A DNA stretch of 41,980 bases from a bacterium (GCA_030430165.1 JAUIGL010000057.1:1-41980), one strand, 5' to 3'; counted from the stretch's first letter, positions 16,950 to 25,914 are shown. Made by a program: numbers and translations. The notes: generated by a model not told the origin, from the letters alone.

Positions 16950-18062
16950 TCAGCGGATCAGGCTGCTGAGCCGGCTTCCCCCCTGCTGTCGGCCGCCGTT
17001 GGCGCCGTTGGCGGGCGGCTCGGGCTTGCCGAACAGATTGGGAGTGTTGGTCTTGGATTGCGCCTCGTCGGGGATCACCAGGTTGCGCCGGACCAGCTCC
17101 TGTAGCGCCATGTCGAGCGTTTGCATGCCGACCTTCTGACCGGTCTGCATGGCAGACGGAATCTGGTGGATCTTTCCTTCGCGGATCAGGTTGCGGACCG
17201 CCGGGGTGCCGATGAGGATCTCGAGCGCTGCGATACGCCCGCCTGCCTTCTTCTTCAGTAGGGTCTGCGTAACCACCGCCTGGATCGACTCCGAGAACAT
17301 GATGCGAACCTGCTCCTGCTGCGCCGGCGGGAAGACGTCGATGATACGGTCGACGGTTTTCGGCGCGCTCGAGGTGTGCAGGGTGCCGAAGACCAGGTGT
17401 CCGGTCTCGGCGGCGGTCAGCGCCAGCGAGATGGTTTCGAGGTCGCGCATTTCACCGACCAGGATGACGTCGGGGTCCTCGCGCAGAGCGCCGCGCAGGG
17501 CGTTGGCGAACGACTGGGTGTGAACACCGACCTCGCGCTGGTTGATCAGGCACTTCTTCGAGTTGTGCACGAACTCGATCGGGTCCTCGATGGTCAGGAT
17601 GTGTGCTTCTTCCTTCTCGTTGATGTAGTCGATCATCGCCGCCAGGGTCGTCGACTTACCGGACCCGGTCGGCCCGGTGACCAGGACCAGGCCCTTCTCT
17701 CGGTCGCACACGTCCTTGAGGATCTTCGGCAGACCGAGGTCGTCGATCGTCATGACCTTGGTCGGAATCAGGCGGAACACCGCGCCCTCGCCGCGGCGGC
17801 CGCGAAACACGTTGACACGGAAGCGGGCGATGTCGCCGAGCTCGTACGAGAAGTCGAGGTCGTTGGTCTCCTGGAAGACCTTGCGTTGTGCGTCCGACAT
17901 GATGTCGAAGACCATGTCGTGCACTTGCTCGCCGGTCAGCGCTTCGTGATCGAGTTTCTTGATGTCGCCGTGGATGCGGACGCGCGGCGGTTCGCCCGAC
18001 GTCAGGTGGGCATCGGATGCGCCCGACTTGTGCGCAAAGGTGAGCAGCTCGGTAATGTCCAT
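16950..18062 (-). CDS. pilT: Type IV pilus retraction ATPase PilT
   Basis: A 370-aa retraction motor for twitching motility. Marks are: N-terminal MDITELLTFAHKSGASDAHL; Walker A GPTGSGKST (130-138); ILTIEDPIEFVH; DVILVGEMRD; and the diagnostic C-terminal motif AVRNLIREGKIHQIPS. I use the ATG at 18060-18062, which has GGAGG six bases upstream; the open frame runs 12 codons further without support. A sigma54-like promoter lies just before it. pilU follows in the same transcript. No pilin or other pil genes are in the window. The tail (about 335-370) is a Gly/Asn/Pro-rich extension. Confidence 0.95.
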   Translation of the reverse strand: MDITELLTFAHKSGASDAHLTSGEPPRVRIHGDIKKLDHEALTGEQVHDMVFDIMSDAQRKVFQETNDLDFSYELGDIARFRVNVFRGRRGEGAVFRLIPTKVMTIDDLGLPKILKDVCDREKGLVLVTGPTGSGKSTTLAAMIDYINEKEEAHILTIEDPIEFVHNSKKCLINQREVGVHTQSFANALRGALREDPDVILVGEMRDLETISLALTAAETGHLVFGTLHTSSAPKTVDRIIDVFPPAQQEQVRIMFSESIQAVVTQTLLKKKAGGRIAALEILIGTPAVRNLIREGKIHQIPSAMQTGQKVGMQTLDMALQELVRRNLVIPDEAQSKTNTPNLFGKPEPPANGANGGRQQGGSRLSSLIR

Positions 18063-18086
18063 GGACAACCTCCGGGCTGATAGGCT

Positions 18087-18103
18087 AGCAAGGCGCAAGC
18101 CAA
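18087..18103 (-). promoter_or_regulatory. Sigma54 (RpoN)-type promoter of pilT
   Basis: Read leftward the site is TTGGCTTGCGCCTTGCT. Against the sigma54 consensus YTGGCAYGRNNNTTGCW, both core doublets are present with correct spacing (GG at -24, GC at -12). Thirteen of the fourteen fixed positions other than one further substitution fit: only the A after TGGC and the R differ. The start would fall near 18077, just before the GGAGG of pilT at 18069-18073. Pilus genes are often RpoN-dependent. No activator gene is nearby. Confidence 0.5.
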
Positions 18104-18227
18104 GTGAGAAAAATCCGCTCGGCCGAGACGTGGTCTGCGATCTATGCTAGGGCGCACAGCGGCTGCTGCGTCGATCGGGACAAAAAGTGACGATCGTCCG
18201 CGCTCGGTGTGATTTCGGTGCCGCTTC

Positions 18228-18863
18228 TCAGACGACCATGCTGCGCTGCATGAAGTCGTACAGAACGTTTGCCAGGCCGTGGTAGACGGCGGGGACGGCG
18301 ACGCCGTCGGTGCGCTCGCGCAGCCAGCCGGCGAACAAGCCGAAGAACGCGACTCGCAGTCGTGAGAAGTCGCCGTAGATGACGTGGCACAGGCCGAACA
18401 GCAGCGCCGCTGCCACCAGGCCGAGTCCGACCCGAGCGCCGAGGACCTGGTAGGGACGCCCGAGCGGGCGGTTGAGCTCGCTCTGCAAGTAGCCGCGAAA
18501 AAAAACTTCCTCGGAAAGCCCGATGATCACCAGGTGGGTGAGCAGCAAGCGCCCCAGCTGCGGGTGCACGTGCGGCTCGAAGTGAGCGCCGAAGGCGATG
18601 CGCGCAAAGGCGTAGTGGAGCAGGGCGTAGCCGCCGAAGATGACCAGCACCAGGGTGACGTGCATCCGCAGCGGTCCGATGTCGCCGAGCTGCAGACCGT
18701 ACTCTTCGTAGGGGCGGCCGCGCAAGGTGATCCAGGCAAACGGAACCAGGAGCCACAGGGTCGGCGTCTGCGTCCCGACCGCCAGAACCAGGGTGATCGG
18801 CAGCAGGATGAGCGCTTCGATCCAGCGCCGATCCGGCTCCGCCTGTGTCGGGGGGGTGGTCAC
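18228..18863 (-). CDS. CPBP/CAAX-family intramembrane protease
   Basis: A 211-aa polytopic membrane protein with several hydrophobic spans (about 16-46, 66-90, 107-116, 143-160). It carries the three active-site motifs of the CPBP (Abi/CAAX protease) family: E118-E119 in SEEVFFRG with Arg123, His160 in FGLCH, and His195 with Asn199 in YHGLAN. The start is a GTG at 18861-18863. Such proteins cleave near membranes or process peptides; the substrate is not predictable. It is 33 bases past tldE, so it may share the tldD-tldE transcript. Confidence 0.8.
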   Translation of the reverse strand: MTTPPTQAEPDRRWIEALILLPITLVLAVGTQTPTLWLLVPFAWITLRGRPYEEYGLQLGDIGPLRMHVTLVLVIFGGYALLHYAFARIAFGAHFEPHVHPQLGRLLLTHLVIIGLSEEVFFRGYLQSELNRPLGRPYQVLGARVGLGLVAAALLFGLCHVIYGDFSRLRVAFFGLFAGWLRERTDGVAVPAVYHGLANVLYDFMQRSMVV

Positions 18864-18896
18864 GCGACGGTCAACCGCGCCCGTGCATGCGCCGGG

Positions 18897-20249
18897 TCAG
18901 ACCCCGCCGACGGTCATCTTGCCGATCTTCAGCGTCGGCGAGCAGATCGAGCGGCGCATCTCGAGATCGGAGCCGACCGCCTCGATGCCGGCGAGCATCG
19001 CCAGCAGGTTGCCGGCGATGGTGATTTCGCTCACCGGGTAGGCGAGCTCGCCGTTCTCGATCCAGATCCCGCTGGCGCCGCGCGAGTAGTCTCCGGTGAC
19101 CGAGTTGACGCCGAATCCCATCAGCTCGGTGACGTAGAGTCCCGACTCGACCGAGCCGATGATGTCTTCGGGGGAGGTGTCGCCGGCGGCGAGGTAGAGA
19201 TTGGTCGGGCTGACCCCGGGGGCGTCGGCGACCGAGCGCGACGCGTTGCCGGTCGATCGACTGTCGAGCTTGCGCGCCGAGTAGGTGTCGAAGAGGTAGC
19301 TGGACAGCGTGCCGCGATCGACGACCGAGGTGCGCCGGGTCGGCAGCCCTTCGCCGTCGAACGGCTTGGAGCCGAGGGCGCCCGCTCGATTGCCCTCGTC
19401 GACGATGGTCACGATCTGCGGCGCGATGGTGCTGCCGAGCTTGTCGCGCAGGAACGAGACGCCGCGGTAGAGGGCGCTGCCGGAGACCGCCGAGGCGACG
19501 TGGCCGACCAGCGACGCGGCCATGTCGGGGTCGAACACCACCGGCACCTCCGCCGTCGACACCTTGCGCGCGCCGAGACGGCGCAGGGCGCGCTCGGCCG
19601 CGCGCGCGCCGATCGACTCCGGACTGTCGAGATCGGCGAGCTTGCGCTTGGCGCTGTACCAGTAGTCGCGCTCCATCGATCCGTTGTCGGTGGCGACGGG
19701 GACGGCGGACAACGAACAGCTCGAGGTTCGGTAGCCGGCGCGGAAACCGTTGCTCGCGGCGTAGACGACCCGGCTGGTGCCGCCGCCGAACTCGCCGCCC
19801 TCGGAGTTGGTGATGCGGGCGTCGGCGTTGCGCGCCGCGGCTTCGGCGGCGAGGCACAGCTCGGTGACCCGCTCGGCGTCGAGATCGACCATTTCCGGGT
19901 CGTAGAGGTCGAGGTCGGGGATCTCGGTGGCCAGCTCGGCGGGGTCGGGGAGGCCGCTGTATTCGTCGCTCGCCGTCACCCGGGCGAGCGCGACCGACTC
20001 CTCGGCCAGCCGCGCGAGCGAGTCGCGCGAGAAGTCGGCGGTCGAGGTGATGGCGCTGCGCTTGTCGGCAAAGGCGCGCAGACCGAGGTGGCGCGCCTTC
20101 GAGCGCTGCACTTTCTCGATCTCGCCGAGGCGGACTCCGACCGACAGCGAGTCGCCCTCGGCGACGACGACGTCGGCTTGGCTGGCGCCGTGTCGTTTCG
20201 CCTCGTCGAGCAGGAAGGCGGCGATGTCTTCTAGCGATGCGTCGCTCAC
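18897..20249 (-). CDS. tldE: TldE/PmbA subunit of the TldD-TldE peptidase
   Basis: A 450-aa protein of the PmbA/TldE family. TldE lacks the metal site and pairs with TldD to form the protease that degrades unfolded peptides and matures microcins and some RiPPs. Recognisable regions are the N-terminal GASQADVVVAEGDSLSVGVR, the middle VVFDPDMAASLVGHVASAVS and the C-terminal FLRDKLGS, GLPTRRTSVVDRGTLSSYLF and GVNSVTGDYSRGASGIWIE. The start is a GTG (20247-20249) that overlaps the tldD stop as GTGA, a clear sign of coupled synthesis of the heterodimer. Confidence 0.93.
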   Translation of the reverse strand: MSDASLEDIAAFLLDEAKRHGASQADVVVAEGDSLSVGVRLGEIEKVQRSKARHLGLRAFADKRSAITSTADFSRDSLARLAEESVALARVTASDEYSGLPDPAELATEIPDLDLYDPEMVDLDAERVTELCLAAEAAARNADARITNSEGGEFGGGTSRVVYAASNGFRAGYRTSSCSLSAVPVATDNGSMERDYWYSAKRKLADLDSPESIGARAAERALRRLGARKVSTAEVPVVFDPDMAASLVGHVASAVSGSALYRGVSFLRDKLGSTIAPQIVTIVDEGNRAGALGSKPFDGEGLPTRRTSVVDRGTLSSYLFDTYSARKLDSRSTGNASRSVADAPGVSPTNLYLAAGDTSPEDIIGSVESGLYVTELMGFGVNSVTGDYSRGASGIWIENGELAYPVSEITIAGNLLAMLAGIEAVGSDLEMRRSICSPTLKIGKMTVGGV

Positions 20250-21700
20250 GCCTGGGTTCCTCCGACGGTGAGATTGTCGATCTTGATGGTCGGCAGGCCG
20301 ACGCCGACCGGCACCGACTGGCCGTCCTTGCCGCAGGTGCCGACGCCCTCGTCGAGCGCGAGGTCGTTGCCGACCATCGAGATCTCGGTGAGCGATTCGG
20401 GTCCGTTGCCGATCAGGGTGGCGCCTTTGACCGGACGCGTGACCTTGCCGTTCTCGATCAGGTAGGCCTCGGTCGCCGAGAAGACGAACTTGCCGCTGGT
20501 GATGTCGACCTGGCCGCCGCCGAAGTTGGCGGCGTACAATCCCTTCGGCACCGATTTGATGATGTCCTCCGGCTCCGAGTCGCCGGCCAACATGAAGGTG
20601 TTGGTCATGCGCGGCATCGGCGCGTGGGCGAAGCTCTCGCGGCGCCCGTTGCCGGTCGGCTCGACGCCCATCAGGCGGGCGTTCATCCGGTCCTGCAGAT
20701 AGCCGCAGAGGATGCCGTTCTCGATCAGGACGTTGCGCTTGGTCGGATTGCCCTCGTCGTCACAGTTCAGGGAGCCGCGCCGGTTGGCGATGGTGCCGTC
20801 GTCGACCACAGTGCACAGCTCGGAGGCGACACGCTCGCCGATGCGTCCGCTGAACGCGGAAGTCTGCTTGCGGTTGAAGTCGCCTTCGAGGCCGTGGCCG
20901 ACCGCTTCGTGGAGCAGGACGCCCGGCCATCCGGGGCCGAGCACGACCGTCATGTTGCCGGCCGGTGCGTCGACCGCGTCGAGGTTGCGCAGGGCCTGGT
21001 CGGCGGCCGTTCTCAGCCACTTCATGTAGCGGTCGCCCTCGGTCACGTAGCTGTACTCGACGCGACCGCCGCCGCCCGAGGTGCCCTGCTGGCGAACCCC
21101 CTTGTCCTCGGCGATGCAGCTGATGCTGAGTCGAACCAGCGGCTGCACGTCGCCGACGACCAGGCCCGACGAGGTGACGACGAGGATGATCTTCTGCTCG
21201 ATGCCGAGGCCGGCCATGACGTTGGTGATGCGCGGATCGTGGCGTCGCGCGGCGATGTCGATTTTGTGCAGAAGATCGATCTTTTCTTGCAGGGCGACGT
21301 CGAGCGGGTGGTTCGCGAGCGAGTAGAGGTCGTGCTTGGGGCGCGCCGGCCGGACCGCAACCGCCGCCTCGGAACCGCCGGAATCGGCGATCGCGCGCGC
21401 CGTCTCGGTGGCGATGCGCAGGGTGTCGGTGCTGACCTCGTCGGTGTGGGCACAGCCGAACTTGTCCTCGGCGACGACGCGCACGCCGGCGCCCTGGGAG
21501 ATGTTCTTGTTGGCCCGCTTGACGATTCCCTCCTCGAGCGAGAACGACTCCGAAGAGCGGAACTCGAAGTAGATATCGGCGAAGTCGGCTTTGCGCGCGA
21601 TCGCGGTGCCGATGGTGTCTTCGAGGGCGCCGTCGTCGAGGGCGAAGCGATCGAGAAAGAAATTTCGCGGCTCGAGTGAGCCGTCGGTTGGGTTCGGCAT
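20246..21700 (-). CDS. tldD: TldD metallopeptidase subunit
   Basis: A 484-aa catalytic partner of TldE. The zinc motif HEAVGH is at residues 264-269 in GVLLHEAVGHGLEGDF, the TldD signature. Other typical parts are SFSLEEGIVKRANKN (about 52-66) and the closing DNLTVGGT. I start at the ATG 21698-21700 (MPNPTDGSLEPRNFF). The frame is open to 22177, but that extension is antisense to the phoH-like gene and has no family match. No RiPP precursor is visible next to the pair, so general peptide turnover is the cautious reading. Confidence 0.94.
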   Translation of the reverse strand: MPNPTDGSLEPRNFFLDRFALDDGALEDTIGTAIARKADFADIYFEFRSSESFSLEEGIVKRANKNISQGAGVRVVAEDKFGCAHTDEVSTDTLRIATETARAIADSGGSEAAVAVRPARPKHDLYSLANHPLDVALQEKIDLLHKIDIAARRHDPRITNVMAGLGIEQKIILVVTSSGLVVGDVQPLVRLSISCIAEDKGVRQQGTSGGGGRVEYSYVTEGDRYMKWLRTAADQALRNLDAVDAPAGNMTVVLGPGWPGVLLHEAVGHGLEGDFNRKQTSAFSGRIGERVASELCTVVDDGTIANRRGSLNCDDEGNPTKRNVLIENGILCGYLQDRMNARLMGVEPTGNGRRESFAHAPMPRMTNTFMLAGDSEPEDIIKSVPKGLYAANFGGGQVDITSGKFVFSATEAYLIENGKVTRPVKGATLIGNGPESLTEISMVGNDLALDEGVGTCGKDGQSVPVGVGLPTIKIDNLTVGGTQA

Positions 21701-21790
21701 TTCGGGAACTCCAGTCTTTCGGTTCTGAGTCGACGGTAGCATTTGCGGTGCCGCCGCGGAACTCGGCGCCGGGCGGCCATTTTTTTGGTA

Positions 21791-21820
21791 TTGCGGCGAG
21801 CGCCCGAGCCTGCGTATAGG
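21791..21820 (+). promoter_or_regulatory. Sigma70-like promoter of the phoH-like gene
   Basis: TTGCGG (21791-21796) and TATAGG (21815-21820) are 18 bases apart, in the divergent gap between tldD and the phoH-like gene. The transcript would start near 21827, about 16 bases before the chosen GTG and including the GGAAGGTGG ribosome-binding sequence. Confidence 0.45.
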
Positions 21821-21842
21821 TGAGTTGGAAGGTGGTGTGGAT

Positions 21843-23183
21843 GTGAGTGGCGGTGCTGTACGCAAGACTTTCGTCTTAGATACCAACGTCGTGCTCCACG
21901 ACAGTGCTTGCCTGACCGAGTTCGACGAGCACTCGGTGGTGATTCCGATCACCGTTCTCGAGGAGCTGGACCACTTCAAAAAGGGCAACGAATCGGTCAA
22001 CTTCCACGCCCGCGAGTTTCTGCGGTCGCTGGACCGGCTGGGCGGGGAGGGGATCTTCGGTAGCGGGGTGTCGATCGGCCCCGACCACGGTACGGTGCGG
22101 GTGCAGCTCGAGCACGAGTTCCACCGCGATCTCGAGTTCCATTTCGATCGCAGCAAGCCCGACCACCTGATCCTCAACTGTGCCTACTCCCTGGCCGCCG
22201 AGGAGTCGGACAGCCTGGTGGTGCTGGTGTCGAAGGACGTCAACCTGCGGTTGAAGGCGCGCGCCGTCGGCCTGATGGCGGAGGACTACACCACCGACCA
22301 CGTGCGCGACGTTTCGACGCTCTACACCGGCAAGCGGTCGATCGAAAACCTCGAAACCGAGCTGATCGACCAGCTCTACGCCGAGGACGCGTTCGAGGCC
22401 GATCAACTCTCGGTGGGCGAAGCGCTGATCGCCAACGAGAGCCTGATCCTGCGCAACCATCAGAAGTCCGCTCTAGCGCGCTTTGACGGCGCCGAACGGC
22501 TGGTGCGCCGCATCGCCAAGCAACCGGCGTTCGGCATCACGCCGCGCAACGCCGAGCAGACCTTTGCACTCAGCGTTCTATGCGACCCGAATATCCCGTT
22601 GGTCAGCCTCTCGGGTACGGCGGGAACCGGCAAGACCCTGCTGGCGCTGGCGGCGGCGCTCGAGCAGCGCAAGCACTACCGGCAGATCTTCCTGGCGCGG
22701 CCGATCGTTCCCCTGAGCAACAAGGACATCGGCTTCCTCCCGGGCGAGGTCAAGGCGAAGCTCGATCCCTACATGCAGCCGATCTACGACAACCTGGCGG
22801 TGATCATGAGCCAGGGGTCGTCCGGCAACGGCAAGGTTTCGGTGTCGGAGCAGGTGCGGCAGATGCTGGAGGACGAGAAGCTGTCGGTCTCGGCGCTATC
22901 CTACATCCGCGGCCGCAGCCTCAACCGGATCTTCTTCATCGTCGACGAGGCGCAGAACCTGACCCCGCACGAGGTCAAGACGATCATCACCCGAGCCGGC
23001 GAGGGCACCAAGGTGGTGTTCACCGGCGACATCTTCCAGATCGATCACCCGTATCTCGACACCCAGTCGAACGGGCTGAGCTACATGATCGAGCGGATGC
23101 AGGGCGAGCCGCTCTACGCGCACGTCAACCTGGAGAAGGGCGAGCGCTCCGATCTCGCCCAACTAGCCAGCGATCGCTTGTAG
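21843..23183 (+). CDS. PhoH2-type PIN domain plus PhoH ATPase
   Basis: A 446-aa cytoplasmic protein joining an N-terminal PIN ribonuclease domain (about 8-150; FVLDTNVVLHD, VLEELDHFK, LVVLVSKDVNLRLKA) to a C-terminal PhoH ATPase (about 235-440). The ATPase has Walker A SGTAGTGKTLLA, LARPIVPLSNKDIGFLPGEV and Walker B FFIVDEAQNLTP, then KVVFTGDIFQID. This PhoH2 architecture is known as an ATP-driven RNA helicase/RNase; in mycobacteria it is part of a toxin-antitoxin-like locus with PhoAT, but no small partner gene precedes it here. I start at GTG 21843, seven bases after GGAAGGTGG; an upstream TTG at 21825 is possible. Confidence 0.9.
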   Translation: MSGGAVRKTFVLDTNVVLHDSACLTEFDEHSVVIPITVLEELDHFKKGNESVNFHAREFLRSLDRLGGEGIFGSGVSIGPDHGTVRVQLEHEFHRDLEFHFDRSKPDHLILNCAYSLAAEESDSLVVLVSKDVNLRLKARAVGLMAEDYTTDHVRDVSTLYTGKRSIENLETELIDQLYAEDAFEADQLSVGEALIANESLILRNHQKSALARFDGAERLVRRIAKQPAFGITPRNAEQTFALSVLCDPNIPLVSLSGTAGTGKTLLALAAALEQRKHYRQIFLARPIVPLSNKDIGFLPGEVKAKLDPYMQPIYDNLAVIMSQGSSGNGKVSVSEQVRQMLEDEKLSVSALSYIRGRSLNRIFFIVDEAQNLTPHEVKTIITRAGEGTKVVFTGDIFQIDHPYLDTQSNGLSYMIERMQGEPLYAHVNLEKGERSDLAQLASDRL

Positions 23184-23200
23184 TCGGGCCGGGGGAAGAG

Positions 23201-23231
23201 GGGTGCGGAGCCGAGTCTCGGCTCCGCACCC
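23201..23231. terminator. Bidirectional terminator hairpin
   Basis: A perfect 13-bp stem (GGGTGCGGAGCCG / CGGCTCCGCACCC) with a 5-nt loop lies midway between the convergent phoH-like and DUF481 genes. No strong T-run follows on either side. Position and stem strength still make shared termination likely. Confidence 0.6.
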
Positions 23232-23246
23232 GCGCACTGCTTTGCC

Positions 23247-24299
23247 TCAGCTGCCGAACTCGTAGCCGAGCTTGAACATGTAGCGAAGATCTTCCTTCTT
23301 CGCCCTTCTCTCCGACCCGTCCGACAGAGTGACCGTGCCCGGCTCGTTGTTGTAGTCGAACTGCACCTCGAGCGACCCGACGAGATCGCCGATCAGCTCG
23401 AACTTGATGCCGGTCGTGCTCTGGAAGATGAAGCGATCGAGCTCCTGCAAGCTCTCCAAGATGTTGTGGTTGTGGTAGAAGCGGAAGTCGTCGCTGTAGA
23501 TGTCGTGCTCGAAGTTCAGGGCCCAGCGCGCCGCGACGTAGTCTTCGTCTTCGGTGGGGTTCTTCCAGTTCTCATGGACATACGCGGGGCCGAGCTCGAT
23601 CCACCAGTCGCGGTAGTCCTCCTGCCAGATCTTGTACCCGGCGCCGCCCGCGACCGAGGTTCGTGCGTTCAAGCGCATCAACTTGTCGCTGTCCCACTGG
23701 TTGGCGGCGAACAGATACCAGCGGTAGCTGAGGTCGCGGTTGTACTGGAACAGCAGGCGCCAGTTCGACTCGGTGGTGCTCTTGACGTCGGTGGTCTGAT
23801 CGGTCGTCGTCCCCTCGTTCAGCTGTCCGTAGAAGCGGAACCGATTCGGTCCCCACTGCGGCTCGAGCGAGGCGTCGGCGTGAAAGAGGGAGTTCTTGGT
23901 ATTGCCCTCGGCGCCCGAGAGACCGATGTGCACATCGGCGTTCCACTGGAACCAATCCTCGACCTCGGCGACCTCGTCGATCCGCGCCACGTCGATCGGC
24001 GTCTGGTCGCCCGACTCGTCGACGACGACGACCGCGCCGTCTTTCATGCCGAGCGTTCCGGTCATGACCTCGCCGTCGGTGTACTGCACGTCCATGACCG
24101 TGTCGGTCTTGATGTCGCTGACGTCGTCGGCCGAGACCTTGAACTCGCCGTCGATGTAGTCGGTTTCGACGGTGTACTCGGAGCCGTCAAAAGCGCTGAT
24201 TTTACCAGTGATTACGTCGCCGTTCTTCAACGTGATCTGTCCGCCCAGAGCAGGCTGAACGCAGAGCAGCAAGACGGTGATCGCTGTTAGAAGCCGCAT
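23247..24299 (-). CDS. Outer-membrane beta-barrel protein, DUF481 (YdiY-like)
   Basis: A 350-aa exported protein. A signal peptide (1-20, MRLLTAITVLLLCVQPALGG) is followed by an N-terminal beta domain (about 21-110) with repeats of the type LKNGDVITGKI and DGEVMTGTLGMKDG. A DUF481 barrel follows (about 120-350) with alternating aromatic strands (FRFYGQLNEG, WRLLFQYNRDLSYRWYLF, FEHDIYSDDFRFYHNHN) and a C-terminal LRYMFKLGYEFGS that fits a terminal barrel strand. DUF481/YdiY proteins are salt- or acid-induced outer-membrane proteins of unclear function. I start at the ATG 24297-24299, after a GGGGG-rich leader; the open frame upstream lacks a signal sequence. The product is expected in the outer membrane. 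Confidence 0.8.
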   Translation of the reverse strand: MRLLTAITVLLLCVQPALGGQITLKNGDVITGKISAFDGSEYTVETDYIDGEFKVSADDVSDIKTDTVMDVQYTDGEVMTGTLGMKDGAVVVVDESGDQTPIDVARIDEVAEVEDWFQWNADVHIGLSGAEGNTKNSLFHADASLEPQWGPNRFRFYGQLNEGTTTDQTTDVKSTTESNWRLLFQYNRDLSYRWYLFAANQWDSDKLMRLNARTSVAGGAGYKIWQEDYRDWWIELGPAYVHENWKNPTEDEDYVAARWALNFEHDIYSDDFRFYHNHNILESLQELDRFIFQSTTGIKFELIGDLVGSLEVQFDYNNEPGTVTLSDGSERRAKKEDLRYMFKLGYEFGS

Positions 24300-24414
24300 C
24301 GTTTTCCCCCGAAGGTTGGTGTGAGACAAGAGTCGGATCCGTGAACGAGCGCGTGAAGATAGCCGCTTTAATCGCATCCGAAAAGAGGTCGGCTGGTGTT
24401 TTCGCGAGGCGCCG

Positions 24415-24822
24415 TCAGTCCGCTCTGCCGAGCAGGTCGACGATCGGCCGGTCTGCCTCGAGCAGGTCGATGCGCTCCAGCTGCGCTGGTTCGACCCACA
24501 GGAGCTGGGCGAAGATCTTGTTGCGGATCGGGCCTTCGACCTCCGGCACCTCGAAGAACCAGAGCTCGACTTCGAGCCCACCGGGGTAGTCGTGCCTGTG
24601 GCGCAATATCAGATCGCCGATTTTGGCGCGCGCTCCTAGCTCCTCCTCGATCTCGCGCACCAGGCACTGCTCGGGCGTCTCGCCCGGCTCGATCTTGCCG
24701 CCGGGGAACTCCCACTTGTGCGGATGCGCCTGATCGTGACGTCGCTGGCAGACCAGTACCCGACCCTCCCTGCGGATGATCGCCGCGCTGACGCGGACTG
24801 CTTTTTTCTCGGTTTCGGCCAT
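24415..24822 (-). CDS. mutT: MutT-type Nudix hydrolase
   Basis: A 135-aa Nudix enzyme. The Nudix box runs at about residues 39-61: GGKIEPGE, then a conserved Arg-Glu and EEELG, matching GX5EX7REUXEEXGU. The start VRVSAAIIRREGRVLVCQRR and the KWEFPGG segment are typical of MutT (8-oxo-dGTP diphosphatase), which clears oxidised nucleotides. Length matches E. coli MutT (129). It lies between the DUF481 gene and the secreted Cys-rich gene and has no evident functional tie to either. Confidence 0.88.
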   Translation of the reverse strand: MAETEKKAVRVSAAIIRREGRVLVCQRRHDQAHPHKWEFPGGKIEPGETPEQCLVREIEEELGARAKIGDLILRHRHDYPGGLEVELWFFEVPEVEGPIRNKIFAQLLWVEPAQLERIDLLEADRPIVDLLGRAD

Positions 24823-25041
24823 GCAATTCGGGCTTTGGCCCCGGCTCCTGTCTAGTCGACCCCGAGCTATGGGTCACCCGCCATCGCGTTCGCTTTGTCG
24901 ACTGCGCGGCTGCAGCGAACAGGTCGAGGTAGTTGGATTTCTTGTTTCATTGGATGCGAGCTGGATGGTAGTGTGACCGGTCTGGTGGGTTCATCGTTTT
25001 TTAGGGAGACCACGTTCATTCGACGGAGGAGGACAAACGGA

Positions 25042-25914
25042 ATGATTCGTAAACTCATGTTGGGCGCGGCCGCGGTCGCGTTGATTGCGCCGGCGGCTTT
25101 CGCGGAGCTGCAGAATGGCGAGCAGATCTGCATCAACAAGATGAACAAGGACGGCGTCAAGGTCCAGGCAGCGCAGCTCAAGGTCAACGACAAGTGCGTC
25201 AAGGACGAGGTCAAGAAGGGCGTGGCCGGTGATGCCAACGCCTGCATCGAGGCCGACCCCAAGGGCAAGGTCGAGAAGAAGCGCAACAAGACCGACTCGG
25301 ACGAGGCCAAGAAGTGTACCGGAGACAATCTTCCGGCGGTGTTCTACACCGACTCGACGACGGTCAACGACTCGGCAGAGGAAACCGCCAAGGCGCTGCA
25401 CCGCGACATCTTCGGCCCGACTCTCGACTCGCTGCTCAGCTGCGACGGCAACGACGACGAGTGCAAGTGCCAGACCAAGGTGATCAACCGGGTCAGCAAG
25501 CTGGCGCGGGCGATGAGCAAGATCTGGCTCAAGTGCAAGAAGGCGGCGATGAAGGACGGCAAGGACCCCTTCTCGGCGGGTGGCGCCGAGATGAATTCGG
25601 AGCTCGAGCAGTGCGTGACCAACGGCGTGCTCACCGGGGGGCTGTCGGTCGAATCGGACACCAAGGGGAAGGTCAGCAAGGCGACGAGTCAGCTCCAGGA
25701 CACGGCGAATCAGTTCTGCTCGGTCAACTCGAGCATCGACGAGTTCGCCACCGGTGAGTGCGCGGGCTTCTCCGATCCCGGCAATCCGATGGACGGCGCC
25801 GGATTCTCCCAGTGCGCGCGCGACCTCGTCGAGTGCCGCTTCTGTGAGATGGTCAACGGCGCCGACGCGCTCGGCATCGACTGCGACGCTTGGTCGGGTA
25901 TCACCTGTCCGTAA
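25042..25914 (+). CDS. Secreted cysteine-rich protein with internal duplication, unknown function
   Basis: A 290-aa protein I do not recognise by function. It has a clear signal peptide (about 1-21, MIRKLMLGAAAVALIAPAAF, then Ala). The mature part holds 16 cysteines, an even number suited to disulfides outside the cytoplasm. It seems duplicated: both halves have a Lys-rich helix with KC, then a single C about 20-30 residues on, then a D-x-KGKV motif (EADPKGKVEKK at about 73-83; ESDTKGKVSKATSQL at about 211-225). The ATG at 25042 follows GGAGGA by 11 bases. A strong hairpin follows the stop. It may be an abundant surface or periplasmic structural protein; this is inference. Confidence 0.75.
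   Translation: MIRKLMLGAAAVALIAPAAFAELQNGEQICINKMNKDGVKVQAAQLKVNDKCVKDEVKKGVAGDANACIEADPKGKVEKKRNKTDSDEAKKCTGDNLPAVFYTDSTTVNDSAEETAKALHRDIFGPTLDSLLSCDGNDDECKCQTKVINRVSKLARAMSKIWLKCKKAAMKDGKDPFSAGGAEMNSELEQCVTNGVLTGGLSVESDTKGKVSKATSQLQDTANQFCSVNSSIDEFATGECAGFSDPGNPMDGAGFSQCARDLVECRFCEMVNGADALGIDCDAWSGITCP

Noticed and set aside
18384..20234. 616-codon plus-strand open frame over the CPBP and tldE genes
   Set aside because: It spans two well-supported opposite-strand genes and shows an Asp/Arg/Gly/Val composition typical of shadows.
20237..21679. Plus-strand open frame opposite tldD
   Set aside because: Shadow of tldD, which has HEAVGH and family motifs.
21843..23183. PhoAT-PhoH2 toxin-antitoxin pair
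   Set aside because: The PhoH2 architecture fits, but no small antitoxin gene is found upstream, where tldD diverges.
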